Part shown: positions 25,459 to 33,349 of the stretch, in pieces
How the letters are laid out: each line of letters begins with the position of its first letter
Position numbering within the stretch: position 1 is the stretch's first letter
Origin: Bdellovibrio sp. 22V
GTDB taxonomy: Bacteria > Bdellovibrionota > Bdellovibrionia > Bdellovibrionales > Bdellovibrionaceae
NCBI RefSeq assembly: GCF_030169785.1
Contig: NZ_CP125854.1
Span: 1,798,001-1,862,000, forward strand
DNA length: 64,000 nt
Reading direction: 5' to 3'
The notes under the pieces: model-generated
Seen by the model: the letters and a program-made list of their open reading frames with translations, nothing else
Told to the model about the DNA's origin: nothing
Database searches by the model: none
Position numbers and translations under genes: made by a program

Positions 25459-25782
25459 CTAGTAATCGTCGCCGTAGTCGCTGTTAGGCGCCTTTTGGCG
25501 TTTGAGATTTACTAGCGTTTCGCCCATGGATTTCAATTCTTTTTCATATGCTTCAAAAATCAGATCCTCGATCATTGTGCGCGTCTCTTGGTTTAGAGGA
25601 TGCGCGATATCGCGGAACTGACCGTCTTTCCGTTTCTTACTCGGCATTGCCACAAACAAGCCGCTAGTGCCTTGAATCACCTTCAAGTCGCGAACGACGA
25701 AACAATTGTCGAGAGTGATTGAGACGTAGGCTTTGAGCCGGTCCTCATTGACGGGGAATACTTTGACCTCGGTGACTTTCAT
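25459..25782 (-). CDS. spoVG: SpoVG-family RNA/DNA-binding regulator
   Basis: The ATG at 25782 is preceded by AAGGGA and starts the standard SpoVG sequence: MKVTEVKVFPVNEDRLKAYV, then VVRDLKVIQGTSGLFVAMPS and RKDGQFRDIAHPLNQETR. All the usual conserved blocks are present, followed by a helical C-terminal tail. SpoVG proteins bind nucleic acid and affect cell division and gene expression in bacteria with and without sporulation. The gene is monocistronic, with its own terminator. A degenerate copy of the TCTCA palindrome lies about 140 bp upstream. Confidence 0.95.
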   Translation of the reverse strand: MKVTEVKVFPVNEDRLKAYVSITLDNCFVVRDLKVIQGTSGLFVAMPSKKRKDGQFRDIAHPLNQETRTMIEDLIFEAYEKELKSMGETLVNLKRQKAPNSDYGDDY

Positions 25783-25920
25783 AGAGTCCCTTTCCTGTTG
25801 CCGTTCTTGTTGCACACCTTGGAGCCAAACTATGGTCCGTATTTCTTCTCGGCGACGCCTTAAAAAACTAAAGACCTAGGTCGAGGAATTTTTTAATTTC
25901 CGTATTAAATCGCCTCATCG

Positions 25921-25933
25921 TCTCAGATTGAGC
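25921..25933. promoter_or_regulatory. TCTCA palindrome, site 5 (one mismatch)
   Basis: TCTCAGATTGAGC differs from the exact palindrome in the last base. It lies upstream of spoVG in a 290-bp gap between spoVG and the DegP-like gene. Confidence 0.4.
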
Positions 25934-26012
25934 CGACAGTTGCTTGTTTATATAGCACGAAACTCGGAGATGCCTACTCGCAGATAGGTAATGAAGCGGT
26001 GCTCGCTAAAAT

Positions 26013-26040
26013 AAAAAGCCCGTCGGAATGACGGGCTTTG
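26013..26040 (-). terminator. Terminator of the DegP-like protease gene
   Basis: On the minus strand AAGCCCGTC and GACGGGCTT pair around a 5-base loop and are followed by TTTATTTT. Confidence 0.85.
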
Positions 26041-26076
26041 ACGCTTTGTAGACGTAAAAATCACCGGACACCTTTT

Positions 26077-27507
26077 TTAAGGGGTTTGGAGGGTGATGAT
26101 TTGGATGCGGGTGTTGCGGGCGATGCGGAGAGTGTTTTGGCCCTTTTTGAGGTTTTTGAGAACGTCTTTTGTGTTTTCGACAGCCACTTTGTTAACGTCA
26201 AGAATGACGTCACCGACACGCAGGCCATTGCGGCTTGCAAGAGACGCGCGCTCTGTTTCGATCACCACAGGTTGTTTCATATCTTCAGGGAGGCCCCACT
26301 CTTTGCGCAAATCCGGAGTGGGATCAGTCACTGAGAAGCCCAGGTTAAAGGGAGCTTTTTGCCCTTGATAAGTTTTTACGAGAGCTCTCGTTGGACGTTT
26401 TTCTTCCGCACGCTCTGCAACGCTGACGTTCAGGGTGATTGTCTTTCCATTGCGGATGACTTTGGCCTTAGCCGATTTGCCGATCGGAGCGTCAGCAACA
26501 GCGTCGATCAAATCCAAGGAGCTGTTGATGGTTTTGCCGTTGAACTCTGTGATGATGTCATAGATTTTCATTCCAGCTTTCATCGCCGGACCGCGCGGAT
26601 CCATATTTGTGATAACAGCACCGCGAACGTCACCAAGACCAAGATACTCAGCCGCTTCAGGATCAAGATCGCCAAGAGCAGCGCCAATGTAACCGCGAGC
26701 AATACGGCCTTTCGTTTCTAGAATCGCGATAACCGCTTTCACTTCGTCGATAGGAATCGCAAAGCCAATGCCTTGCGCGCGCGCATCAATCGCCGAGTTC
26801 ACGCCGACAACTTGACCTTTTGTATTCACAAGAGGACCGCCTGAGTTCCCTGGGTTGATGGAAGCATCTGTTTGAATCAAAGGAATCTTATTGATCTCTG
26901 TGATGTCGCGGCCTTTAGAGGAAACAATCCCTTTTGTCATCGAGTGACCGTGGCCGAAAGGATTCCCGAAGGCAGCAACCCATTCTCCGACTTCAAGATC
27001 TTTCGAAGTTCCAAGAACTGCGACTGGCAATTTTTCTTTCGGAGTGATTTTTATAAGAGCGATATCTGTTCTTTCGTCACTGCCGATCAAAGTCGCTTCA
27101 TAAACGTCTTTGGATTTCTCACTGAGCTGAACGTTGATCACATCCGCACCGGCGATCACGTGATTGTTCGTCACAATCAAACCGTCTTCACGAATGATAA
27201 AGCCTGTGCCCAAACCCATTTGTTGCGGGCGTTGCTGCTGCGGCTGTTGCATGCGGAAACCATAAAGCTGTTCCAACATGTCGAGCATAGGATCGCGGCG
27301 GCCCGGCATGTTTTTAGGGAGAGCCGTTGTAGAAATATTCACAACCGCAGGGTTGATCGCCTTTGCCAATTCGACAAAAAGATTTCCCGGAAGCGGATCG
27401 TTGAGTTTCAATTTCGGCGCTTCCTTCGGAAGAGGAAGAGTCGTCTGCGCCTGAGCCAACGGCGCCATCATCGTCATAGCAAGAATCACTACCAACAGCT
27501 TCTTCAT
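26077..27507 (-). CDS. DegP/DegQ-family periplasmic serine protease
   Basis: This 476-residue HtrA protein has a signal peptide (about 1-20), a trypsin-like domain and two PDZ domains (about 270-360 and 380-470). The triad is complete: His in TNNHVIAGAD, Asp in ERTDIALIKI and Ser in GNSGGPLVNT. Such proteases act as periplasmic quality-control enzymes and chaperones, degrading misfolded outer-membrane proteins. The length is typical of DegP/DegQ. A Gln/Pro-rich loop (MQQPQQQRPQQ) replaces the LA loop, as in many homologues. An AAAGGAG site precedes the ATG. A DUF1844 gene lies upstream in the same direction. Confidence 0.95.
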   Translation of the reverse strand: MKKLLVVILAMTMMAPLAQAQTTLPLPKEAPKLKLNDPLPGNLFVELAKAINPAVVNISTTALPKNMPGRRDPMLDMLEQLYGFRMQQPQQQRPQQMGLGTGFIIREDGLIVTNNHVIAGADVINVQLSEKSKDVYEATLIGSDERTDIALIKITPKEKLPVAVLGTSKDLEVGEWVAAFGNPFGHGHSMTKGIVSSKGRDITEINKIPLIQTDASINPGNSGGPLVNTKGQVVGVNSAIDARAQGIGFAIPIDEVKAVIAILETKGRIARGYIGAALGDLDPEAAEYLGLGDVRGAVITNMDPRGPAMKAGMKIYDIITEFNGKTINSSLDLIDAVADAPIGKSAKAKVIRNGKTITLNVSVAERAEEKRPTRALVKTYQGQKAPFNLGFSVTDPTPDLRKEWGLPEDMKQPVVIETERASLASRNGLRVGDVILDVNKVAVENTKDVLKNLKKGQNTLRIARNTRIQIITLQTP

Positions 27508-27529
27508 ACAAGTCTCCTTTAACAGAACC

Positions 27530-27778
27530 CTATACGGACACGTATTTCATTTGTAGATCACTGATTAAGTTTTCCAAAAATTTAGCTTCGTCGCTACTGA
27601 GATTTCCCTGAGTCTTTTTTTGTAAAACCAGCAAAAGGTCGATATTAAACCGAGCCATATTCTTATCTTTGCTGGTTTCTCCCGTTTGGGGATGAGGCGC
27701 CAACCCCATCGCCATAATGGCGGAGGAAGCGATAGACATAACTAGGACTGAAAAAGAGGCTTCTAGGTTTTCATTCAT
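27530..27778 (-). CDS. DUF1844 family protein
   Basis: This 82-residue protein fits DUF1844: FSVLVMSIASSAIMAMGLAP, then PQTGETSKDKNMARFNIDLLLVLQKKTQGNLSSDEAKFLENLISDLQMKYV. The family is widespread in proteobacteria of the delta group and has no defined function. The hydrophobic N-terminal segment is only about 18 residues and may be a buried or membrane-associated helix. A GAGG site lies six bases before the ATG. It is 22 bases upstream of the DegP-like gene and probably co-transcribed. Confidence 0.85.
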   Translation of the reverse strand: MNENLEASFSVLVMSIASSAIMAMGLAPHPQTGETSKDKNMARFNIDLLLVLQKKTQGNLSSDEAKFLENLISDLQMKYVSV

Positions 27779-27836
27779 ATACGACCTCGTTATTTAAAAA
27801 CGTGAGTTGAAAAATCCTTCTGTCAAGCCGCCGCAA

Positions 27837-28649
27837 TTAGATCGGATAATATCCCATCAGTTTTTGCAGTCTCACTTCGATAGGAGGGTGAGATTTTAAA
27901 AATAAATTCTTTTGTTCAAAACCCTCTGGATTCACCATGAACAAGTGACTTGTGCAAGGCGGAACTTCCAGAGGATGTGTTTGCGCAAGGCCTTCCATGC
28001 GCCACAAAACTTCGCCAAGACGGTTGCGGTTTTCAAGAAGCTCCGACGCCATGAGGTCGTTTTCGAAAAAAGTTTTCTCGACAACAACGCCTTTGATGAT
28101 CAGCCAGCCGATCGGAGACAAAAGCGGCATAAAAAATTGCAACTTGTAAGGCAAGAAAGAATCCAAAAATTGGCCAAGGCCCACGACGGAATTCGCAAGT
28201 GTACTGCTCACGCTAAAGGCGAAAGTATCAAGACGGCGGATGTGACAGATTTGATGGGCAACGACCGCTTCGAGTTCGCGCTCGTCTAATTTCTGCAAAA
28301 GCCCCGCAGTGAAACCCAAGGAGCCGCGCTTCCAAGAGTGACCCACGCAGAACGCATTCGCGGAAGAGTGTGGTGTAACATAAATCGCCGGCGTCGGCAT
28401 GCGCAGTTGCGCGGCCATTTTTTCAACTTTGTCAATGAGGCCCCAGGCATCTTGACCGCGCACACGTTTCGCATTGAGTTTTGCAAGCACGCGGCTCTCG
28501 CCGTAAAAGAAAACGAAAAAGTTAAGAAAGAGAGCGAAAAGAAAACCGATCAGCAACCCCAGTCGTTCGCCTAACTGGTACCCCAAAACAAGAAGGGCTA
28601 AGGAGCTAACAAGAATGAATATCCAGACTTTTGTATTGTTGTTGATCAT
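27837..28649 (-). CDS. HtpX-like M48 membrane protein with altered active site
   Basis: This 270-residue protein follows the HtpX layout: two N-terminal membrane segments (about 8-50), PTPAIYVTPHSSANAFCVGHSW, GSLGFTAGLLQKLDERELEAVVAHQICHIRRLD, a third membrane pair and a final SHPPIEVRLQKL. In the zinc motif the catalytic Glu is Gln: HQICH (codon CAA on the minus strand) instead of HExxH. The two His ligands and the downstream Glu of ENDLMASE appear kept, so it may bind zinc yet not cleave peptide bonds. It may act as a pseudoprotease in membrane protein quality control. HtpX proteins are usually about 290 residues, so the length is near normal. Confidence 0.8.
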   Translation of the reverse strand: MINNNTKVWIFILVSSLALLVLGYQLGERLGLLIGFLFALFLNFFVFFYGESRVLAKLNAKRVRGQDAWGLIDKVEKMAAQLRMPTPAIYVTPHSSANAFCVGHSWKRGSLGFTAGLLQKLDERELEAVVAHQICHIRRLDTFAFSVSSTLANSVVGLGQFLDSFLPYKLQFFMPLLSPIGWLIIKGVVVEKTFFENDLMASELLENRNRLGEVLWRMEGLAQTHPLEVPPCTSHLFMVNPEGFEQKNLFLKSHPPIEVRLQKLMGYYPI

Positions 28650-28778
28650 AATATTTTTGTCCCATTTTATTCGGGCCTTGGCAAGGGTAGAGGAAGCACT
28701 GTTCTAGAAACTCTAAGCTTGCGAAGTCTCAGGGAAAACTGTGAAATAAATAAGTTAATCTCTTAGGAGGAATGCAGC

Positions 28779-29771
28779 GTGAGTGAAGTCGATATCATGG
28801 CCCTGAATGCCGCCATTAAGCAAGAAAGCCAATTCATCGAAAAAATGATGGCTGAAATCAACAAAGTTGTCGTGGGGCAAAAAGAAATGGTGGAGGGCAT
28901 TATGATGGGCCTTCTCACCGGTGGACACATTCTTTTGGAAGGTGTGCCTGGCTTGGCGAAGACGCTGACGATTGCCACGGTTTCAAAATCCATTTCTTTG
29001 GATTTTCAACGCATCCAATTCACGCCCGATCTTTTGCCGACGGATCTTATCGGGACGATGATTTTCAATCCGAAATCAGGGGAGTTCGCTCCCCGTAAGG
29101 GACCGATCTTCACGAACATCGTTTTGGCTGACGAGATCAATCGTGCGCCGGCAAAAGTTCAATCCGCTCTACTTGAAGCGATGGCGGAAAAACAAGTGAC
29201 TATCGGCGACGTCTCTTACAAACTCGAAGCGCCATTCTTGGTTCTTGCAACGCAAAACCCGCTGGAGCAAGAGGGAACTTATCCACTGCCAGAAGCGCAG
29301 ATGGACCGTTTCATGTTCAAGATCAATGTGGTTTACCCAGGCAAAGGTGAGGAACTTGAGATCCTCAACCGCATGGGAACAAACGACAAGCCGGTGGTAA
29401 ACTCTGTGATCTCGAAAGAGGATTTGTTGCGCGCGTCTCAACGTGCCGACCAAATCTATGTCGATAACAAAATCAAAAACTACATCGTTGAAATCATCAT
29501 GGCTTCACGTAAGCCGGGTGAGTACGGTCTTAGCCGTATCGCGAATTTGATCAACGTGGGCGGCTCACCGCGTGCGACGATCAGTCTGTATCGTGCAGCA
29601 AAAGCGCATGCGTTTATTCGCGGTCGTGGTTATGTGACGGCAGAGGACGTAAAGGCGATTGCTTATCACGTGATGAGACATCGTTTGATCCTCACTTACG
29701 AAGCCGAAGCGGAAAACATTAAAACCGACGATATCATCAAAGAAATTCTTAGCCAGGTTGAGGTTCCCTAG
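28779..29771 (+). CDS. MoxR-family AAA+ ATPase
   Basis: The GTG start has AGGAGG eight bases upstream. The 330-residue product is a MoxR ATPase (AAA_3): Walker A EGVPGLAKT, Walker B LADEINRAP, sensor 1 ATQNP and a C-terminal lid. MoxR proteins act as chaperones for vWA-domain complexes, including those of the Bat operon. The next genes are DUF58, a membrane protein and batA, overlapping by one or four bases, so all form one operon. The vWA partners would be BatA and BatB; here batA is broken. Confidence 0.95.
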   Translation: MSEVDIMALNAAIKQESQFIEKMMAEINKVVVGQKEMVEGIMMGLLTGGHILLEGVPGLAKTLTIATVSKSISLDFQRIQFTPDLLPTDLIGTMIFNPKSGEFAPRKGPIFTNIVLADEINRAPAKVQSALLEAMAEKQVTIGDVSYKLEAPFLVLATQNPLEQEGTYPLPEAQMDRFMFKINVVYPGKGEELEILNRMGTNDKPVVNSVISKEDLLRASQRADQIYVDNKIKNYIVEIIMASRKPGEYGLSRIANLINVGGSPRATISLYRAAKAHAFIRGRGYVTAEDVKAIAYHVMRHRLILTYEAEAENIKTDDIIKEILSQVEVP

Positions 29772-30640
29772 TGAGTTTACCTCCTGAGGTCTTAAAGAAA
29801 GTTAAACTCTTAGAGATCAACACAAGAAAACTTGTGAACAATCTCTTTGCCGGTGAATACCATACGGCCTTTAAAGGTCAGGGTATGACTTTCGCAGACT
29901 TCCGCGAGTATGTTCCGGGCGATGACGTGCGCAGCATCTCATGGCCTCTGACGGCTAGAACCGGCAAACCGTATATCAAAACTTTTGAAGAAGAACGTGA
30001 ATTGACGTTGATTCTTGCCGTCGACGTCAGTGGTTCCAGCGATTTCGGAACCGGGCCTTATTTCAAAGGGGAAGTCATGACTCACATGGCGGCTCTTTTG
30101 GCGTTCTCGGCTGTGAAAAATAATGACCAAGTGGGTTTGTTATTGTTCAGCGATCAAGTGGAACATTTTGTTCCTCCGAAAAAAGGCCGCGGTCACGTGC
30201 ATCGTCTGCTTCGGGATTTGTTTTATTATAAACCCAAAAGCCATCGCACTAAGTTGTCTTCAGCCTTTACTTATTTGCAGGGGATTTTGAAGAAGCGTGC
30301 GACTGTTTTTGTGTTCAGTGATTTTATGGATGAAAACTTTGATCAAAGTTTACGCCTTTTGGGAAGAAAGCATGATGTCGTTGCGTGCGTTGTGAACGAT
30401 GCGGCGGAGTACTCTCTTCCGAAAATGGGCGTGATCGAAGTGCAAGATGCAGAGACCGGAGAAATTCTCACTGTCGATACATCTTCACCCTCATTCCGCG
30501 CTCAATATGAAGAGGCGGTGATGAAACGAAAAGATCAACGCGATCGTTCGCTGCGCCTTTCTCAGGTAGAGCGCATCGACGTAAGATCCAGCGAAGATTA
30601 CGTAAATCCGCTGGTGGCTTTTTTTAAGAAGAGAAAATAA
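29771..30640 (+). CDS. DUF58 domain protein of the Bat operon
   Basis: This 289-residue protein has the DUF58 signature (FREYVPGDDVRSISWPLTARTGKPYIKTFEEERELTLILAVDVSGSS), which contains a vWA-like fold with D-V-S-G-S-S. It starts at a GTG overlapping the moxR stop by one base. DUF58 proteins occur nearly always with MoxR and vWA proteins and are thought to act in an envelope complex needed for oxidative or envelope stress. Nothing is missing in the domain by eye. Confidence 0.9.
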   Translation: MSLPPEVLKKVKLLEINTRKLVNNLFAGEYHTAFKGQGMTFADFREYVPGDDVRSISWPLTARTGKPYIKTFEEERELTLILAVDVSGSSDFGTGPYFKGEVMTHMAALLAFSAVKNNDQVGLLLFSDQVEHFVPPKKGRGHVHRLLRDLFYYKPKSHRTKLSSAFTYLQGILKKRATVFVFSDFMDENFDQSLRLLGRKHDVVACVVNDAAEYSLPKMGVIEVQDAETGEILTVDTSSPSFRAQYEEAVMKRKDQRDRSLRLSQVERIDVRSSEDYVNPLVAFFKKRK

Positions 30641-31530
30641 TGGCAGCTGTGCAGTGCAAAGTAGAAACGCCCTCTGTTCAAGGGCTCAATGACAACCAAC
30701 TCACGGTGGGTCGTGAGTTCTTGTTGGTTTGCGACGGTGAATTTCCGAAAGATCTCGCGCAGGAAAAATTGCACTTTATCCTCAAGCCTGAAGAAAAATA
30801 TCAAATTCATTTGCTGGGTTTTGAATTCCGCTCGCCAACGACGGCGGATCTCAAAGTCACCGCTTATAAGGCGGGAAATTTTCAATATCCAGATTTGCAG
30901 CTTAGCGATGGGACAACGACGCTCGCTTTGGGGCCAGTGCAGTACCAAGTGCAAAGCGTTTTGCCGCCACCGAATCCGGGGGAGCCGCCAACGAAGCAAG
31001 AGCCTTTTGGACCGATCGGTCCCGCCGAGATCGGTGTCCCGATGTTGTATTGGGCGATACTTGCTGGGGTCATAGGGTTGTTTGTTCTTCTCTGCGTTTC
31101 TAAAATTTATCGAATCGTACAAAGAAGAAATATGCTGGAACGCTTGAAAGAGCATGACTCGGCATTGACGCCTCTGAATCAATTCCATCAAAGTCTGCGC
31201 CGATTGCAACGTCAGAACAAAGTTTTCTTTGGAGTTCCGGCCGCACAAGAAGAAGTGCAGGAAGTTTTGCAGGAAACAAATAAGATGCTTCGTCTGTATC
31301 TGACGCGCAAATATCGTTTGCCGGCAATGGAGTGGAGCGATCGACTTATCTTGAAAGATATTAAGAAATATCATCACAGCGTTTATGTCGAGTACGGCGA
31401 TGAGCTGCGGAAGCTTCTTAACGAGTATCACCGCGGCTTTCAAGATAAAGACCAAGTCAAAGAACAAGACGTTCTGAATTTAACGAAGCACTGCCGGATC
31501 TTGCTTGAGAAGATGGAGAGAATGTCATGA
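30640..31530 (+). CDS. Bat-operon membrane protein
   Basis: This 296-residue protein has a beta-rich N-terminal domain (about 1-110), a Pro-rich linker (LPPPNPGEPP), one membrane helix (about 142-163) and a helical cytoplasmic C-terminal domain with basic and acidic residues. It has no evident signal peptide. It occupies the position between DUF58 and batA used in other Bat operons by a DUF4381-like protein, and it overlaps its neighbours by one and four bases. Function: structural partner of the MoxR/vWA complex, inferred from position. Confidence 0.8.
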   Translation: MAAVQCKVETPSVQGLNDNQLTVGREFLLVCDGEFPKDLAQEKLHFILKPEEKYQIHLLGFEFRSPTTADLKVTAYKAGNFQYPDLQLSDGTTTLALGPVQYQVQSVLPPPNPGEPPTKQEPFGPIGPAEIGVPMLYWAILAGVIGLFVLLCVSKIYRIVQRRNMLERLKEHDSALTPLNQFHQSLRRLQRQNKVFFGVPAAQEEVQEVLQETNKMLRLYLTRKYRLPAMEWSDRLILKDIKKYHHSVYVEYGDELRKLLNEYHRGFQDKDQVKEQDVLNLTKHCRILLEKMERMS

Positions 31531-31706
31531 CTTATCATTCTCTTTGGGCTTTTTGGTTTTTAGTTCCTCTGGTTTTGGTGCTGGCGTGGATTTTCTGGAA
31601 TAGAAAAAAGAAAACGCCGACGCTGCAGTTTGGTGATCTTACCGCTCACAGTCGTTTTGATTTGATCTTTAAACATCAAAACCAATGCAACGACGACAAC
31701 CAATAA
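31527..31706 (+). pseudogene. batA: batA 5' fragment, truncated
   Basis: The ATG overlaps the preceding stop (ATGA). The first residues, MTYHSLWAFWFLVPLVLVL, then AWIFWNRKKKTPTLQFG, are the typical start of BatA: one membrane helix, a basic patch and the LQF strand that leads to the vWA domain. After about codon 38 the sequence is the antisense of a Flp pilin gene, and the frame ends at residue 59. The vWA domain, the second membrane helix, and batB, batC and batD are missing from the window. This fragment cannot supply BatA function. A batE-like gene lies 2.4 kb away on the other strand. Confidence 0.75.
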
Positions 31707-31781
31707 TAGGATGTATTCAGTCGCACCTTGACCGGATTTGTTTTTCAATAGCTTCTTAGAAAAGTTCTTGAACTTCTTCAT
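31560..31781 (-). CDS. Flp-type pilin with altered C-terminus
   Basis: Residues 1-52 are a standard Flp/Fap pilin: a short basic leader (KKFKNFSKKLLKNKSG), the G-x-G-A-T-E-Y motif (GQGATEY), then a hydrophobic helix (ILLLVVVVALVLMF) and a charged amphipathic end (KDQIKTTVSGKITKL). The last 22 residues (RRRFLFSIPENPRQHQNQRN and two before) are encoded by the antisense of batA codons, so the natural C-terminus is lost. The main helix and prepilin peptidase site are intact, and the pilin may still work. A strong AAGGGGGAA ribosome site and a FliA-like promoter precede it. Confidence 0.75.
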   Translation of the reverse strand: MKKFKNFSKKLLKNKSGQGATEYILLLVVVVALVLMFKDQIKTTVSGKITKLQRRRFLFSIPENPRQHQNQRN

Positions 31782-31802
31782 AGATGTTCCCCCTTAGACA
31801 CA

Positions 31803-31829
31803 ATATCGGATAATTTTGGGATTCTCTTT
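31803..31829 (-). promoter_or_regulatory. FliA-like promoter of the Flp pilin gene
   Basis: The minus strand reads CTAAAG, then a 15-16 bp spacer, then TCCGATAT (31810-31803), close to TAAA-N15-GCCGATAA. The ATG is 22 bases after the -10 box. Confidence 0.5.
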
Positions 31830-31864
31830 AGGGGACGGATTACAGAAACCGAAGTTTGAACGTG

Positions 31865-31877
31865 TCTCATTTTGAGA
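31865..31877. promoter_or_regulatory. Palindrome TCTCA-N3-TGAGA, site 6
   Basis: This is an exact copy with spacer TTT, extended to TGTCTCA. It lies 61 bp upstream of the FliA-like -10 box of the Flp pilin gene. Confidence 0.5.
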
Positions 31878-32028
31878 AATGGAAAGGGAGGCCCCTTAGA
31901 CCTTCTTCCTGTCGAAGAGTTTTACGATTTCAAACTGTTTGTACGCGAAGTTTTTGATAGACCTTGGTCAAGTGAGGATTGACGAAGGTCCTAAGAGTGC
32001 ATAGATTGGGGCTGAGGGAGTTCTCAGC

Positions 32029-32103
32029 ATGCCAAAACAACTTGTGTTTCTCTATGCGTTCTGTGTGGTTATTCTTTTTGTCGTGAACGTCGTCGTTTCT
32101 TAG
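32029..32103 (+). CDS. Possible 24-residue membrane peptide
   Basis: The short frame MPKQLVFLYAFCVVILFVVN plus VVS has a Lys near the N-terminus followed by a single hydrophobic helix. GAGGGAG lies eight bases before the ATG. It overlaps the 3' end of the hpt gene tail to tail. Its translation is not certain, since a hydrophobic 24-residue frame can arise by chance, but the ribosome site and helix make it worth noting. Confidence 0.4.
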   Translation: MPKQLVFLYAFCVVILFVVNVVVS

Positions 32104-32618
32104 TTCTTCAACGTATAGATATCTGGATAGTTTCTTCCGATTTCTTCGGAGTCCATGCCGTATCCAACTACATAGCGATCGTCGATCGTCTTGCCGATAT
32201 AATCCGCTTTGATTGGCAATTCACGGCGAGCCGGTTTATCCAACAAAGTTACGATTTTCAATGAAGCCGGTGCTGACGCAAATAAACGGCTTCTCAAGAA
32301 GCTCAATGTGCGGCCTGTATCGATGATTTCTTCAACGATCAAAACGTGTTTGCCGGCGATGTTTACAGAGATGTCTTTCACGATCTTGATCGCGCCGCCT
32401 TTTTCAACCGCTTGCACGTGAACAAAGTCCACTTGCTGAGGAAGATCTACTTTGCGCATAAGATCCGCGGTGAAATGAACGGAACCGCGAAGAGGGCAAA
32501 TAAAGACAACATCCTTTCCTTCATAATCGCTTTCGATTTGCATCGCTAGTGACTCGACAAGTTCAGCGATTTCGTCGCTCGTAAGGAAGGGAACCATTTG
32601 TTCTTTAAGTTGTGCCAT
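32100..32618 (-). CDS. hpt: Hypoxanthine phosphoribosyltransferase
   Basis: The ATG at 32618, preceded by GAGG, starts MAQLKEQMVPFLTSDEIAEL. The 172-residue product has the PRPP loop VLIVEEIIDTGRTLSFL (usually ED-x-IDTG; the second acidic residue is Glu here), the N-terminal LRGSVHFTADL loop and the C-terminal YVVGYGMDSEE. It transfers phosphoribose from PRPP to hypoxanthine or guanine in purine salvage, useful to a predator that takes up prey nucleotides. The TPR gene upstream lies eight bases away, suggesting one operon with bamD. Confidence 0.93.
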   Translation of the reverse strand: MAQLKEQMVPFLTSDEIAELVESLAMQIESDYEGKDVVFICPLRGSVHFTADLMRKVDLPQQVDFVHVQAVEKGGAIKIVKDISVNIAGKHVLIVEEIIDTGRTLSFLRSRLFASAPASLKIVTLLDKPARRELPIKADYIGKTIDDRYVVGYGMDSEEIGRNYPDIYTLKN

Positions 32619-32626
32619 TTTTGCCT

Positions 32627-33349
32627 CTACAAATCGATGGAAGTAATGCCAGCTGCTTGAGCCATTTTCAAATAGCGCAAAGCCTCGGGATGTTGTGGAT
32701 CCCGAATGAGAATATTCTCCCATTGTTCTGTGGCCTCGGCAATATTGTTTGAGTTGTAATAGATAGCCCCAAGCTTTAGGCGAGCTGGGATAAGGTGCGG
32801 GTACTCACGAATCAAAGCTTTCAGATCTTTAATTGCGCGCTCAGTTTGACCCAATTGCACATAAACCTCTGCAATTCGCAGAGTCACCTCGGCTTTGCGG
32901 CTTGAAAGTTTTTGTGCTTTAAGAAGTTGCTCTAAAGCTTCGTTGTAGCGTTTGTATTGGTAATACAAGTCCGCAAGCTCTTCATGCTTAGAAGCAAGTT
33001 TTTCATCGACGAAAGGATCTTGTTTGCCAGATTTTTTCTCGAGCTGTACTTGCGCATCGAGAAAAACTTGTTTGCCCTCATCGTATTTTCCAAGGTCGTT
33101 CAAAATAATCGAAAGACCGACGCTGGCATCCGTGTAAGTGGGATCAATTTCAAGAGCGCGTTTGAACGTTTTAATCGCTTTGCTGAACTGACCTTTGTCG
33201 TAAAAGATCGTCGCGAGCATCTGATAAACTTCAGGATTGCGCGTGTTCTGCAAAAGCATTTGATTCAAAATCGGCTCGGCCATTTTATAATTGCCGTTGA
33301 TGAAATAACCGCGGGCCTCGGAAAGCATATCGTCATGAAGAGCGTTCAT
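32627..33349 (-). CDS. TPR-repeat protein
   Basis: This 240-residue protein has no signal peptide and is made of about five or six tetratricopeptide repeats, e.g. NPEVYQMLATIFYDKGQFSK, then AIKTFKRALEIDP, and ARLKLGAIYYNSNNIAEATEQWENILIRDP. TPR proteins mediate protein-protein contacts. Its ATG overlaps the bamD stop by one base, so it is translated with bamD and probably hpt. The partner is unknown; it could act near the cell-envelope assembly machinery by association. Confidence 0.85.
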   Translation of the reverse strand: MNALHDDMLSEARGYFINGNYKMAEPILNQMLLQNTRNPEVYQMLATIFYDKGQFSKAIKTFKRALEIDPTYTDASVGLSIILNDLGKYDEGKQVFLDAQVQLEKKSGKQDPFVDEKLASKHEELADLYYQYKRYNEALEQLLKAQKLSSRKAEVTLRIAEVYVQLGQTERAIKDLKALIREYPHLIPARLKLGAIYYNSNNIAEATEQWENILIRDPQHPEALRYLKMAQAAGITSIDL

